Positions 47,301-57,075 are shown, numbered from the stretch's first letter. The stretch: DNA of 64,000 nt from Bacteroidaceae bacterium (GCA_017560125.1 JAFYOS010000027.1:162472-226471); one strand, 5' to 3'. Numbers and translations: made by a program. The notes: generated from the sequence alone by a model not told the origin.

Positions 47301-48185
47301 TTATTTGTTTAGTTTGTCGAAAATGGAGATGATGCGCTCCAGTTCCTGTTCGTTCTTGAATTTTATACTTATCTTGCCGCTTCCTTTCGACGAGCATGTC
47401 AGCTGCACGGGGGTCTGGAAGAAGTGGGTGAGCTGCTTTTTCAGCTGGCTGTAAACAGCTACGTTCTCGTTCTGAGCGGGTGCCTCTTTCTCTTCAGCAG
47501 CCTCCTCACCGGCCTCTTTCATGTTGCGTACCAGCTCCTCGACCTGTCGCACCGAGTAGTCGTTCTTCTGTATTTCGTTGAAGAGCTCTATCTGCTGCTT
47601 GGGGTCGTCGAGCGAAAGCAGTGCACGTGCGTGGCCCATGTCGATGCGTTTCTCCTTCAGTGCCATCTGCACGGGGGCGGGTAACTTCAGCAGTCGCAGG
47701 AAATTGGCGATGGTTGCGCGGCCTTTGCCGACGCGTTTGCTCAACTGCTCTTGCGAGAAATTGTTCTGCTCTATCAGTTTCTGATAGGCGAGTGCAATTT
47801 CGAGTGCGTTGAGGTCTTCGCGCTGGATGTTCTCGACGAGCGCCATTTCCATGGTGCTCTCGTCGTCGGCTGTTATGATGTAGGCGGGAATGGTTTCTTT
47901 GCCTGCAAGCTGCGAGGCTCTGAAACGGCGTTCGCCCGCAATTATCTGATAGCGATCTTCGTCTATCTGTCGCAGGGTGATGGGCTGTACTATGCCTATC
48001 TCACTTATCGAATCGGCCAGTTCGCGCAGTGCATCTTCGCTGAATTCGCTACGCGGCTGGTTGGGATTTGCTTCTATTTGCGACAGGGCTATTTCGCCTA
48101 TGGACGATGAGCCCGATGTGCGTACGGCTTCTGTCGATATAAGTGCGTCGAGTCCTCTTCCGAGTGTGAATTTCTTTGTTGCCAT
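47301..48185 (-). CDS. parB: Chromosome partitioning protein ParB
   Basis: 294 residues. N-terminal ParB/Sulfiredoxin-like CTPase domain (IGEIALSQIEANPNQPRSEF, YQIIAGERRFRASQLAG, ALVENIQREDLNALEIALAYQ), then the helix-turn-helix (SQEQLSKRVGKGRATIANFLRLLKLP, MGHARALLSL). A C-terminal dimerisation part follows after an alanine/glutamate-rich linker (AGEEAAEEKEAPAQNE). It binds parS sites near the origin; I saw no clear 16-bp parS palindrome in the window. Confidence 0.95.
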   Translation of the reverse strand: MATKKFTLGRGLDALISTEAVRTSGSSSIGEIALSQIEANPNQPRSEFSEDALRELADSISEIGIVQPITLRQIDEDRYQIIAGERRFRASQLAGKETIPAYIITADDESTMEMALVENIQREDLNALEIALAYQKLIEQNNFSQEQLSKRVGKGRATIANFLRLLKLPAPVQMALKEKRIDMGHARALLSLDDPKQQIELFNEIQKNDYSVRQVEELVRNMKEAGEEAAEEKEAPAQNENVAVYSQLKKQLTHFFQTPVQLTCSSKGSGKISIKFKNEQELERIISIFDKLNK

Positions 48186-48197
48186 TTGTCGTCTTTT

Positions 48198-48956
48198 TTA
48201 TCTTTGTAAAATCTCCTCGGCCAATGCAAGGTAGTTCTTTGCGCCCACCGAATCGGCGTCGTAGAGTAATACGGGGATACCCATGCTGGGTGCTTCGCCC
48301 AAACGGATATTTCTCTGTATCACGGTATTGAATACCAGCTCGCGGAAGTGCTTCTTCACTTCGTTGTAAATCTGGTTGCTCAAGCGAAGGCGCGAATTGT
48401 ACATGGTCAGGAGGAACCCCTCGATGTCGAGCGCGGGGTTGAGCTTCGATTTAATTATTTTAATGGTATTCAGTAGTTTGCTTATTCCTTCGAGGGCGAA
48501 ATATTCGCATTGTACGGGTATAATCACCGAGTCGGCTGCTGTGAGCGAGTTCACGGTAATCAGTCCCAGCGAGGGCGAGCAGTCGATGAGCAGATAATCG
48601 TATGCGTCCTTTATCTTGGTGAGCGAATTTTTCATTATCTTCTCGCGGTTGGGCAGGTCGAGCATTTCAATCTCGGCACCTACCAGGTCGATGTGCGAGG
48701 GGATTATGTCGAGCCCTTCGACGCATGTGTGGTGTATGCCTTCTTCGGGTGTTGAACCGTTGATGAGGCATTCGTATATCGAGTGTTTTATCTGTCGTAT
48801 GTCGATACCGAGGCCCGATGAGGCGTTGGCCTGCGGGTCGGCGTCTATCACCAATACTTTCTTTCCGTGTGAGGCAAGCGATGCAGCAAGGTTAATCGCT
48901 GTTGTGGTCTTGCCGACTCCTCCCTTCTGATTGGCTAAAGCTATGATTTTTCCCAT
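48198..48956 (-). CDS. parA: Chromosome partitioning ATPase ParA (Soj)
   Basis: 252 residues, MinD/ParA-type ATPase. Deviant Walker A KGGVGKTTTAINLAASLA, switch I near DADPQANASSGLGID, Walker B YLLIDCSPSLGLITVN. It lacks an N-terminal DNA-binding extension, so it is the short chromosomal (Soj) type. First gene of parA-parB-DUF5683-mltD-relA, with 12 bp to parB. Confidence 0.96.
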   Translation of the reverse strand: MGKIIALANQKGGVGKTTTAINLAASLASHGKKVLVIDADPQANASSGLGIDIRQIKHSIYECLINGSTPEEGIHHTCVEGLDIIPSHIDLVGAEIEMLDLPNREKIMKNSLTKIKDAYDYLLIDCSPSLGLITVNSLTAADSVIIPVQCEYFALEGISKLLNTIKIIKSKLNPALDIEGFLLTMYNSRLRLSNQIYNEVKKHFRELVFNTVIQRNIRLGEAPSMGIPVLLYDADSVGAKNYLALAEEILQR

Positions 48957-49060
48957 TTATAAAAATGTTTGCTATAATCGCCTTATGGCGGTGGTTTTCA
49001 ATATCTGATGTGCAGCTTGGTTCTGCTCATCAGTTAGTATATTCCCTTAGTTTATGATTG

Positions 49061-49068
49061 CAAAGATA
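49061..49068 (-). promoter_or_regulatory. -7 box (TATCTTTG on minus strand) of the par operon
   Basis: CAAAGATA on the plus strand, 105 bp before the parA start. The -33 region is a T run rather than TTTG. Confidence 0.55.
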
Positions 49069-49131
49069 GTAAAAAAAAAGATAGTGCTCTCCCTTTTTCT
49101 TCTATACTTATCAACCATATGTTAAGAATAC

Positions 49132-49164
49132 AAAAAAAGTTACCCGCTTTTTGAACGGGTAACT
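49132..49164 (-). terminator. Rho-independent terminator of the GH84 gene
   Basis: Perfect 9-bp arms (49138-49146 and 49156-49164), 9-nt loop, ending in a run of seven Ts on the minus strand. It begins 25 bp after the GH84 stop. Confidence 0.85.
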
Positions 49165-49189
49165 ATCTATTGTGGTATGTGCCAATGGT

Positions 49190-51451
49190 TTATTTGCTGC
49201 TTACAGGGATAATTTCGAATATGAATTTATCGCTGTCGTTCGAGCCGCTGACGATGCGTGTGTCGTCATTCGAGAGCATCCAGAATCCCTTGCCCGCGCG
49301 GCCTGCGTTCTGTATGGAATATTTACCGTCGGCGTTGCGCTCCATGATGTAAGAGTGCCATGCAGCCTCGTAGGGGTTGGTTGCGTTGCCGGCCGAGAAC
49401 ATACCGTTTTCGTTCAAATAGCGGTTGTCCTGTATATTCACTATCTTGTAGCGCTCGGTCTCGGTGTCGAACGATATTTGCCACTCCTGTCGCTGCGGTT
49501 TTATCATGTCCCTGTCGGCTGCGAACTGCGGTGCGGTGCGCGGTACGTTCTCCTGTGCGTTTGTAAGGTATTTTCCATTTACCTTTATGAAGTAAGCACC
49601 GTTTTCTATCAGACGGTAGGGGAATACATCCAGGCGATAGGTGTAGTTCTTTTTGTATGCGTCGATGAGCTCGGCTACGCTCTTTTTGATGAAGGGCACA
49701 ATGAATGTGGTGGCTACCACTGGGGTGGGGTTCTTTATGGAGCCGGGGAAATCGCGCGAGCGTATAGCCATCTGCTGTTTGTCGTACTCGAGGTAGGTCA
49801 GGTAGCTGTCAACGAATTCCTTGGTGTTGCCCGATGCCAATGCTTTGTACATGCTCATGGTCGATAATCCTTTGTATGCCAATAGCTTCATCGATTTGCA
49901 CCAGGGCTCTATTTCCGCGGTCAATCGGGGTGTTTCGCCCGAATTGACAAGCGTTTCGGCTGCCACAATCATTTTGTTGAAGTGCTCCGAAAGTATTTCG
50001 GCAGCTTTGGTAGTGTCGTTTGTGGCTAGAGCTGTGTTGAATTTCTCGAGTGCGGCGTTGAAGCGTGGCGATTCGCCCTTGCGGCGCAGTCCGTGGCCTG
50101 TGGGGCCGAGGTCGATGTTGTTCTCGCAGAACAGACGGAATTCGTCGGTGTTTTGTGGCACAAGGTATTCCATTGCGCGTTGCCACGATGCGTCGGCATC
50201 ATATTGTATTGTGTTCCATGTGTAGTCGGCAATGCTATAGAGCGACACCTTCGATGCTTCGGCATACTCCATGGGGTTCGATGTGAATCCGGCGAGCATG
50301 GGGGCTATGTCGAGGTCGTTGCCGTATGTGGGACCCATGAGCATGTGATCTACGCAGTAGTCGTTCACGGGGTAGTTGAGCCATATGTATGCGTTGCGCT
50401 TGATGCGGATGTTTATCCAGTTCATGTCTTCCTTGTTTATCATGTCGATAACCGAATTTCCGGTCCACATGATGTCAATCTCCTTGTATGCCTTCTCGCC
50501 CAATATGTCAAGATAGTTGCCGCTTGTCCAGCCCTTGTTGTACTGCGTGGGGCAGAGTATAAGGGGGGCTACATCGTCGTGTTTCTTTACAAATTCGTCG
50601 GTGATGTAGTTCAGAAGGGCTGCCTGGCGGGTGGCGTCGGTGCCTTCGCCCCATATGTCGTCGAAGAACACTGCGTAGGTGCGTATGCCCAGCTCGTACA
50701 TGGCGTTAAGCTTCTTTATCATATTCAGGCTGTCGGTCATGTTCCACTTGATGTCGTTTCCGGGGTGTATAGCCCACACGAAATCTACCTTGTTTTTCTT
50801 GGCAGCCTCGGCATACTCCTTTATCTTGGCTGCTTGGTCGGCAGGGTATTCAACGCGCCATTTTGCGCGGTGGTAAATGTCGTCCTTGGGGCCATAGATA
50901 TATGTGTTCATCTTCTGCTTTCCGAAGAATTCGAACATATCCTTGCGGTCGGCCTCGCTGTAGGGGTTGCCGTAGTAACCCTCGACCATGCCTCGTGTGG
51001 CAACGGCGGGGAAGTCGCTGATGGTTACGGGGAATACTTCGGCATTCTGCATTATCTGCAGGAAGGTCTGCACGCCGTAGTATGTTCCCGATTCGTCGTT
51101 ACCGGCGATGACTACCTCTTTGGGCGTGATGCTCAGATAGTAGCCCTCGCGCTTTTGCGGGATAAGCGCGTTGTATTTCTTTACTGCCTTGTCGCCCCTT
51201 TCGCCTATTACCAACTTTATTCCTTTGCCGTTGTCGCATGTGTACTTGCCTAGCAATGCTACGGCATCCTTGTCGGCTGTCGCTGCGCCTTTCAGCTTGA
51301 ATGTGACGCTGTTATCAAATGCTTTTTCGTTGCCCCATTCAATCATTTGCGGAATGGGTGATATTGTGCTCTTTTGTGCAGCGGCAGTGATACCTGTCAT
51401 GCCGAGCAGTGCCACAAGCACGGATTTGCCTAATAGTTTGGTGAGGTTCAT
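49190..51451 (-). CDS. GH84 beta-N-acetylglucosaminidase (O-GlcNAcase/hyaluronidase family)
   Basis: 753 residues from the ATG at 51449-51451 (MNLTKLLGKSVLVALLGMTGITAAAQ is a signal peptide); the frame runs 38 codons further up without conserved sequence. N-terminal GH20b-like domain (SPIPQMIEWGNEKAFD), then the GH84 barrel: RGMVEGYYGNPYSEADRKDMFEFFGKQKMNTYIYGPKDDIYHR and the catalytic pair D264-D265 in FFDDIWGEG. A helical domain follows, and the C-terminus looks like a small carbohydrate-binding module. It removes terminal beta-linked GlcNAc from host or bacterial glycans by substrate-assisted catalysis, in the periplasm. It stands alone with its own terminator. Confidence 0.93.
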   Translation of the reverse strand: MNLTKLLGKSVLVALLGMTGITAAAQKSTISPIPQMIEWGNEKAFDNSVTFKLKGAATADKDAVALLGKYTCDNGKGIKLVIGERGDKAVKKYNALIPQKREGYYLSITPKEVVIAGNDESGTYYGVQTFLQIMQNAEVFPVTISDFPAVATRGMVEGYYGNPYSEADRKDMFEFFGKQKMNTYIYGPKDDIYHRAKWRVEYPADQAAKIKEYAEAAKKNKVDFVWAIHPGNDIKWNMTDSLNMIKKLNAMYELGIRTYAVFFDDIWGEGTDATRQAALLNYITDEFVKKHDDVAPLILCPTQYNKGWTSGNYLDILGEKAYKEIDIMWTGNSVIDMINKEDMNWINIRIKRNAYIWLNYPVNDYCVDHMLMGPTYGNDLDIAPMLAGFTSNPMEYAEASKVSLYSIADYTWNTIQYDADASWQRAMEYLVPQNTDEFRLFCENNIDLGPTGHGLRRKGESPRFNAALEKFNTALATNDTTKAAEILSEHFNKMIVAAETLVNSGETPRLTAEIEPWCKSMKLLAYKGLSTMSMYKALASGNTKEFVDSYLTYLEYDKQQMAIRSRDFPGSIKNPTPVVATTFIVPFIKKSVAELIDAYKKNYTYRLDVFPYRLIENGAYFIKVNGKYLTNAQENVPRTAPQFAADRDMIKPQRQEWQISFDTETERYKIVNIQDNRYLNENGMFSAGNATNPYEAAWHSYIMERNADGKYSIQNAGRAGKGFWMLSNDDTRIVSGSNDSDKFIFEIIPVSSK

Positions 51452-51609
51452 ATCTTTCTGTTTTATGTTTTTTTTGTTTCGATTTGTAAATATAGCTATT
51501 TTACCTCTATTTCGCAATTTTTTTCTCTTTTTGAAGCGAACTTCCAAAATATTCCACACCCGCATTGAAATATTTATGGATGCTTGGTATTATTTCGCTC
51601 GTTTGTGTG

Positions 51610-51617
51610 TATTTTTG
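51610..51617 (+). promoter_or_regulatory. -7 box (TATTTTTG) before surE
   Basis: TATTTTTG lies 32 bp before the surE ATG; a TTG 23 nt upstream is a possible but long-spaced -33 element. Confidence 0.5.
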
Positions 51618-51648
51618 CGGTTATAACGATTATATAATAGTGTATAAT

Positions 51649-52419
51649 ATGATTTCGAACAATAAAAGACCTTTGATACTTGTATCCAACGATGACGGTT
51701 ACAGTGCAAAAGGTATAAATTCTCTTATAGGCGTTCTTGCCGAGTATGGCGATGTGGTTGCAATGGCTCCCAACACCGGTCGCTCGGGCAAGGGATGCGC
51801 CATCACCAGTGAGCAGCCTATCACCTATTCGCTCGTTTATCGTGTCGAGGGCATCGAGGTATATTCGTGTACCGGTACCCCCGTCGATTGCGTGAAGCTC
51901 GCATGCGATTCACTTCTCGACCGTCGTCCCGACCTTGTTGTGGGTGGCATCAATCATGGTGACAATTCGGCGGTCAATGCCCACTATTCAGGTACCATGG
52001 GGGTCGTGTTCGAGGGCTGCATGAAGGGCATTCCTTCAATAGCTTTTTCGTTGTGCGACCACAGCGCCGATGCCGATTTCACTCCAACCTTCCCTGTTAT
52101 CAGACGAGTGGTCGAGGAGGTGCTTCGCCGCGGCTTGCCCAAGGGTTGCTGCCTTAATGTGAATTTCCCTGAAAAGGCTCCCTATAAAGGTGTTTCGGTG
52201 TGTCGTCAGGCGGTAGGCGAGTGGGTGAACGAGTACGAACCACACGACCATCCCAGGGGTGGCAAATGGTACTGGCTCACTGGCGAGTTCGTCACCGAAG
52301 AGAAGGATTCCACCGCCGACAAGGTGGCGCTGAACAATGGCTATGTGGCTATTACCCCCACACGAATAGATATGACTGATTACGACCTTCTTCGCGAAAT
52401 GAAGGAGTGGGAATTGTAG
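51649..52419 (+). CDS. surE: 5'/3'-nucleotidase SurE
   Basis: 256 residues from the ATG at 51649; an ATG at 51565 is in frame but lies upstream of the promoter box. N-terminal PLILVSNDDGYSAKGI carries the metal-binding ND-D, with NTGRSGKGCAIT, YSCTGTPVDCVKL and GINHGDN further on. It dephosphorylates nucleoside monophosphates in the cytosol. lpxB follows after 15 bp. Confidence 0.95.
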   Translation: MISNNKRPLILVSNDDGYSAKGINSLIGVLAEYGDVVAMAPNTGRSGKGCAITSEQPITYSLVYRVEGIEVYSCTGTPVDCVKLACDSLLDRRPDLVVGGINHGDNSAVNAHYSGTMGVVFEGCMKGIPSIAFSLCDHSADADFTPTFPVIRRVVEEVLRRGLPKGCCLNVNFPEKAPYKGVSVCRQAVGEWVNEYEPHDHPRGGKWYWLTGEFVTEEKDSTADKVALNNGYVAITPTRIDMTDYDLLREMKEWEL

Positions 52420-52434
52420 ATTTTTTCGAATACA

Positions 52435-53577
52435 ATGAAATATTATCTTATAGTTGGCGAGGCGTCGGGCGACCTTCATGCCTCCAATCTGATGAAAGCC
52501 CTGAAGGCGGTTGATGCCGAGGCCGAATTTCGTTTTTTTGGTGGCGATTTGATGTCGGCCGTCGGTGGTACACGTGTCAAGCACTATAAGGAGCTTGCCT
52601 ATATGGGCTTTATCCCCGTGCTGTTGCACCTCAGGACAATATTTTCGAATATGAGCCTGTGCAAGCGCGATGTGGCCGAGTGGCGCCCCGATGCATTGAT
52701 CCTGGTCGATTATCCGGGCTTCAATCTCTCCATCGCCGAGTATATTCACAAGAACACCGACATCCCCGTCTATTACTACATATCGCCGAAAATATGGGCG
52801 TGGAAAGAGCATCGCATCAAGAACATTAAGCGCGATGTGGATGAACTGTTTTCTATCCTGCCCTTCGAGGTGGAGTTCTTCGAGAAGCACGACTATAAGA
52901 TAAACTACGTGGGCAACCCTTGTGTGGATGCAGTAGCCTCGTACCGCGATGCCTATAACGAGTCGCGCGAGGAGTTCCTGGCATCGACATCGTTACCCGA
53001 CAAAAAAATAGTAGCGTTGCTGGCAGGAAGCCGCAAGCAGGAGATAGAGGGCAACCTGCCCATGATGCTCGACGCCATGGAGGCCTATCCCGACATGGTG
53101 GCTGTGATTGCAAAAGCCCCCGGCATAGACACCGATTTCTATGCACCCTATCTGCGTGGTCGCAATGCGGTGCTGTTCGAAGGCACCTACCGCCTGCTGA
53201 TGAATTCCTATGCGGCGCTTGTGACATCGGGCACTGCAACGCTCGAGACGGCGCTCTTCCGCGTGCCACAGATAGTATGCTACGCCACTCCCATGCCTAA
53301 ATTCTATGCGTGGTTGCGCCGCATGTTCCTCAAGGTGAAATATATATCGCTTGTAAACCTCATTGCCGATCGTTCGGTGGTTACCGAGCTTGTGGCCGAT
53401 ACCATGTCGCCCGACTGCTTGGCCGCCGAGGTAAAAAAACTCCTTGAACCCGATTCCGAATACAGAAATCGTATGTTCAAGGAGTATGACAGGGTTATCG
53501 ATATATTGGGACCGGCCGGTGCATCGAGCCTGGCAGCCCAAGCGATTTACAATACGTTGAAGGCCTCTAAGAAATAG
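52435..53577 (+). CDS. lpxB: Lipid-A-disaccharide synthase
   Basis: 380 residues, GT19 family. MKYYLIVGEASGDLHASNLMKAL is the LpxB N-terminus; FNLSIAEY, YYISPKIWAWKEHRIKNIKRDVDELFSILPFEVEFFEKH and the C-terminal ALVTSGTATLETALFRVPQIVCY are conserved. It joins UDP-diacylglucosamine and lipid X at the inner membrane in lipid A synthesis. Its last 31 bp overlap the 3' end of the convergent cdsA gene. Confidence 0.95.
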   Translation: MKYYLIVGEASGDLHASNLMKALKAVDAEAEFRFFGGDLMSAVGGTRVKHYKELAYMGFIPVLLHLRTIFSNMSLCKRDVAEWRPDALILVDYPGFNLSIAEYIHKNTDIPVYYYISPKIWAWKEHRIKNIKRDVDELFSILPFEVEFFEKHDYKINYVGNPCVDAVASYRDAYNESREEFLASTSLPDKKIVALLAGSRKQEIEGNLPMMLDAMEAYPDMVAVIAKAPGIDTDFYAPYLRGRNAVLFEGTYRLLMNSYAALVTSGTATLETALFRVPQIVCYATPMPKFYAWLRRMFLKVKYISLVNLIADRSVVTELVADTMSPDCLAAEVKKLLEPDSEYRNRMFKEYDRVIDILGPAGASSLAAQAIYNTLKASKK

Positions 53578-54377
53578 AGATAAATTGCAACCGAGGGGAT
53601 GGCAAGCATTGCGCTGTCGAATCGGTCGAGTATGCCTCCGTGTCCGGGGAGTATGTTACCCGAATCTTTTATTCCCATTTCGCGCTTCATGCACGATTCG
53701 ATAAGGTCGCCCCATGTGCCGGTGACTACAACCACTATTGCCATTCCCATCCATTCCATTGTGCTGAGCATGGGGTGGTAGATGGATAGTATGTAGGCTG
53801 CAACCAGTGCAAGCACGCCGCCACCGATGGAACCCTCCCACGATTTCTTGGGCGAGATGCGCTCGAATAGCTTTCTGCGGCCAATTGCCGAGCCTACGAA
53901 GTAGGCGCCGCTGTCGCTGCACCACAGGAATATGAAGATAGAGAGGGGCATGATGTAGTTGTATCCTGCGCCTCCGAATGTGGTAAGTATGTTCAGCATG
54001 GCAAAGGGCAGTGCTGCATACAACTGCGACAATGCGAAATAGGCGAAATTGTCGAGTGCGCTTCCGTCGGTCTTGTAGAGCTCGCGTATGAAATTATATA
54101 CAATGAGCATCAGGTAGGGGACAAAGAGCATGAAGGGCGATGTAACCTTGTCGAGCATGAACATGGCAAAGAAAAGGTACATACCGCCTACAACGGCAAG
54201 CATGGTGCTGAAGGTGGTTTTCTTGTACTCGTGTACAAGGTTGCAGAATTCATTTACTGCAAGGCAGGTCACCAGCGCGAAGAGCGCTCCGAAACTGATG
54301 TTGTTGTACAGGATGGATGCAAGCAGCACAATTCCGAATACTGCTCCTGTAGCTACTCTTACTAATAACTTTTTCAT
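53547..54377 (-). CDS. cdsA: Phosphatidate cytidylyltransferase
   Basis: 276 residues, eight or so membrane helices. The CdsA signature is near the C-terminus (SPKKSWEGSIGG, GDLIESCMKREMGIKDSGNILPGHGGILDRFDSAML). It makes CDP-diacylglycerol, the precursor of all phospholipids, including the cardiolipin made by the cls product. It overlaps ftsH by 4 bp (ATGA) and the end of lpxB by 31 bp. Confidence 0.95.
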   Translation of the reverse strand: MKKLLVRVATGAVFGIVLLASILYNNISFGALFALVTCLAVNEFCNLVHEYKKTTFSTMLAVVGGMYLFFAMFMLDKVTSPFMLFVPYLMLIVYNFIRELYKTDGSALDNFAYFALSQLYAALPFAMLNILTTFGGAGYNYIMPLSIFIFLWCSDSGAYFVGSAIGRRKLFERISPKKSWEGSIGGGVLALVAAYILSIYHPMLSTMEWMGMAIVVVVTGTWGDLIESCMKREMGIKDSGNILPGHGGILDRFDSAMLAIPSVAIYLYFLEAFNVL

Positions 54378-56392
54378 AGGTTTGTAGTCTTTTCACTTGC
54401 CTCGCTCTCTGTTGCGTTCTCTTGCGGGGCTTCGTGCTCGTTAATATTTGTGTTTGTCTTTGTGTCGTCGTTTGTCGTCGCACCGTTCTTTTCGAAGATT
54501 TCTTCGCTTCGCGATGCCCAGGGGCGCTTGCCGAATATGTTTTCTACATCCTCGGCAAATATCACCTCGCGCTCCATCAGCAGGTTGGCCAGCTTGCGGT
54601 GTCCTTCGCTCTGCTCCGAAAGGATGGTTTTGGCGCGCTCATACTGCTCGTTTATCATGCCCTTCACCTCGTTGTCGATGAGCTCGGCGGTCTTTTCGCT
54701 GTAGGGGCGCTGGAAGCTCATGTCGGCGTTGTTGTTATAGTAGCACAGGTTGGCCAGCTTTTCGCTCATGCCGGCGTATGCTATCATGCCATAGGCCTGC
54801 TTGGTCACGCGCTCAAGGTCGTTCATGGCGCCGGTCGATATGCGGCCTATGAACAGCTCCTCGGCGGCGCGTCCACCCAGTGTGGCGCACATTTCGTCGA
54901 GCATCTGCTCCTTGGTGGTTATCTGACGTTCTTCGGGCAGGTACCATGCGGCGCCGAGTGCTCTTCCGCGCGGAACGATTGTTACTTTTATCAATGGGTT
55001 GGCGTGCTCGAGGAACCACGAGAGTGTGGCATGTCCGGCTTCGTGCAGAGCGATAGTCTCTTTCTCTTTGTCGGTCATCACCTTGGTTTTCTTTTCCAAT
55101 CCACCGATGATGCGATCCACGGCGTCGAGGAAATCCTGCTTGTCAACAGCCTTCTTCTGGTGGCGGGCTGCAATGAGGGCAGCCTCGTTACATACGTTGG
55201 CGATGTCGGCACCCGAGAAACCGGGGGTTTGACGGGCCAAAAGATCTACATCCACCGATATATCGAGCTTCAAGGGACGCAGGTGTACGCCGAATACCTC
55301 CTTACGCTCGTTCAGGTCGGGCAAATCTACGTGTATCTGTCTGTCGAAGCGTCCGGCACGCAGCAGGGCCTTGTCGAGGATATCGACGCGGTTGGTTGCG
55401 GCCATCACTATGATACCGCTGTTTGTGCCGAAGCCGTCCATCTCGGTGAGCAACTGGTTCAGGGTGTTTTCGCGCTCGTCGTTTCCACCCATCGATGGGT
55501 TCTTGCCACGCGCGCGTCCCACGGCGTCAATCTCGTCTATGAAGATGATGCAGGGCGCTTTCTCCTTGGCCTGACGGAACAGGTCGCGCACGCGCGATGC
55601 GCCCACGCCCACGAACATCTCTACAAAATCGGAGCCCGAGAGCGAGAAGAAGGGCACTTCGGCCTCGCCTGCTACGGCTTTTGCAAGCAGGGTTTTTCCG
55701 GTTCCCGGAGGGCCTACGAGCAGTGCACCCTTGGGTATTTTACCACCAAGGTCGGTGTATCGTTGCGGGTTGCGCAGAAAATCCACTATCTCCTGCACCT
55801 CCTGCTTGGCCTCCTCCTGACCGGCCACATCTTTGAATGTGATGCGATTGGCGTTGTCCTTTTCGAACAGCTTGGCCTTCGATTTTCCTACACTGAAGAC
55901 GTTGCCTTGCGCTCCGCCACCGCCGTTCATGCGGCGCATGAGGAATATCCATATACCTATAAATAGTATCAGCGGGAATATATTCCAGAATATTCCGCCC
56001 CAATAGTCGGGCTTCGTTTCGTATTTTATGGTGCCGTTGAATCGGCCTTCGGCCTCTTGGGTGTCGATGAATTCCTCGAATTTCTCTTTGGAGCCTACTT
56101 GCGAGGTTACCATGGGGCGCTCGCCCATACGAGCCGATTTTTCGGTAAATATATATTTAGCCGAGTCGGGTTGTATGTAGGCCTCCACCTCGTCATTGTC
56201 GAATACCTTTATTTCGCTTACATATCCTTTGGCGATGTATCCTTTAAGCTCCGAGTAGTCGGCCTCCTTCACCATGGAGCTGCCGTTGCCGCCATTCAGG
56301 TATATGAACAACAGCACGGCTCCTGCTACTATGTAGAGCCATGTGAAATTGAATTGTGGTACTTTTCTTGGTTGCTTGGTATCTTTGTTCAT
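54374..56392 (-). CDS. ftsH: ATP-dependent zinc metalloprotease FtsH
   Basis: 672 residues from the ATG at 56390-56392. N-terminal helix, periplasmic domain (about 40-115), second helix ([24 protein letters not shown]). The AAA domain has Walker A GPPGTGKT, Walker [12 protein letters not shown] and second region of homology [21 protein letters not shown]. The M41 protease has HEAGH near 450. C-terminal tail is rich in threonine and asparagine. It degrades membrane and short-lived proteins. One base separates its start from the rsfS stop. Confidence 0.97.
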   Translation of the reverse strand: MNKDTKQPRKVPQFNFTWLYIVAGAVLLFIYLNGGNGSSMVKEADYSELKGYIAKGYVSEIKVFDNDEVEAYIQPDSAKYIFTEKSARMGERPMVTSQVGSKEKFEEFIDTQEAEGRFNGTIKYETKPDYWGGIFWNIFPLILFIGIWIFLMRRMNGGGGAQGNVFSVGKSKAKLFEKDNANRITFKDVAGQEEAKQEVQEIVDFLRNPQRYTDLGGKIPKGALLVGPPGTGKTLLAKAVAGEAEVPFFSLSGSDFVEMFVGVGASRVRDLFRQAKEKAPCIIFIDEIDAVGRARGKNPSMGGNDERENTLNQLLTEMDGFGTNSGIIVMAATNRVDILDKALLRAGRFDRQIHVDLPDLNERKEVFGVHLRPLKLDISVDVDLLARQTPGFSGADIANVCNEAALIAARHQKKAVDKQDFLDAVDRIIGGLEKKTKVMTDKEKETIALHEAGHATLSWFLEHANPLIKVTIVPRGRALGAAWYLPEERQITTKEQMLDEMCATLGGRAAEELFIGRISTGAMNDLERVTKQAYGMIAYAGMSEKLANLCYYNNNADMSFQRPYSEKTAELIDNEVKGMINEQYERAKTILSEQSEGHRKLANLLMEREVIFAEDVENIFGKRPWASRSEEIFEKNGATTNDDTKTNTNINEHEAPQENATESEASEKTTNL

Positions 56393-56393
56393 G

Positions 56394-56762
56394 TTAATCA
56401 AGGTCGGGTATGGTTTCTAATTTGGCATCGGCCCACAGGTGGTCGATGTCGTAGAACTCGCGTATTTCGGGCTGGAAGATGTGCACGAGCACTTCGCCGT
56501 AGTCCATGGCTACCCATTGCGCGTTGCGTAGTCCGTCGATGGCTATGGGGCGGTAGCCGGTGGCTTTCTTTACAAGGTATTCCACCGAGTCGGTTATTGC
56601 GCTTACCTGTGCAGGTGAGTTTCCGTTACATATAACGAAATAGTCGCATATTGTGTTTCCCAATTTTGTCAAATCGGCAATTACTATACTTCTTCCTTTT
56701 TTCTCTTGAATGGCGTTTGTAATCTCGTTGAGGAGAACTTTGGTGTCTAATGTTTCTGACAT
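56394..56762 (-). CDS. rsfS: Ribosomal silencing factor RsfS
   Basis: 122 residues. KGRSIVIADLTKLGNTICDYFVICNGNSPAQVSAITDSVEYLVKKATG and the ending NAQWVAMDYGEVLVHIFQPEIREFYDIDHLWADA are the RsfS/Iojap pattern. It binds L14 (uL14) and keeps ribosomal subunits apart in starvation. First gene of rsfS-ftsH-cdsA. Confidence 0.95.
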   Translation of the reverse strand: MSETLDTKVLLNEITNAIQEKKGRSIVIADLTKLGNTICDYFVICNGNSPAQVSAITDSVEYLVKKATGYRPIAIDGLRNAQWVAMDYGEVLVHIFQPEIREFYDIDHLWADAKLETIPDLD

Positions 56763-56824
56763 GAATATTGTTTTGTTTTATCTGCTGTCGCAGTAGTTTG
56801 TTCTGTTTTGGTTTTATTTTACTG

Positions 56825-56832
56825 CAAATATA
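56825..56832 (-). promoter_or_regulatory. -7 box (TATATTTG on minus strand) of rsfS-ftsH-cdsA
   Basis: CAAATATA on the plus strand, 63 bp before the rsfS start. Confidence 0.45.
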
Positions 56833-56927
56833 CTCTCTTTTGTCCATCGAAAAATAGTGTTACAGCGAAATTTTCGTTTTTTTTTGAAAAAAAATGGCAA
56901 AACCCTTTTTTATTGAAAAAAAAGCGT

Positions 56928-56935
56928 TACCTTTG
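56928..56935 (+). promoter_or_regulatory. -7 box (TACCTTTG) of the tRNA-Gln gene
   Basis: TACCTTTG ends 10 bp before the tRNA, so transcription would begin close to its 5' end. Upstream is A/T-rich without a clear TTTG at the right distance. Confidence 0.55.
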
Positions 56936-56944
56936 CAACGCAAT

Positions 56945-57015
56945 TGGCCGATGGTGTAATGGTAACACTACAGATTCTGGTCCTGTCATTCAAGGTTCGA
57001 GTCCTTGTCGGCCAA
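56945..57015 (+). tRNA. tRNA-Gln (anticodon CTG)
   Basis: A full cloverleaf of 71 nt can be drawn: acceptor stem TGGCCGA (56945-56951) with TCGGCCA (57008-57014), and a T arm CAAGG-TTCGAGT-CCTTG. The anticodon loop TTCTGGT has CTG in place. CCA is not encoded. The U-A first pair of the acceptor stem fits glutamine tRNAs. Confidence 0.92.
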
Positions 57016-57020
57016 CAGGT

Positions 57021-57047
57021 AAAGCATCGCAAACGCGATGCTTTTTT
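57021..57047 (+). terminator. Terminator of tRNA-Gln
   Basis: Arms AAAGCATCGC (57021-57030) and GCGATGCTTT (57035-57044) around AAAC, followed by Ts. Confidence 0.88.
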
Positions 57048-57075
57048 CTTTTTATGTCGTATATAAACAAGGAAT

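Noticed and set aside
54422..55966. Long open frame of 514 codons on the strand opposite ftsH
   Set aside because: Antisense shadow caused by G/C-rich third positions in ftsH; the protein has no domain and ftsH is certain.
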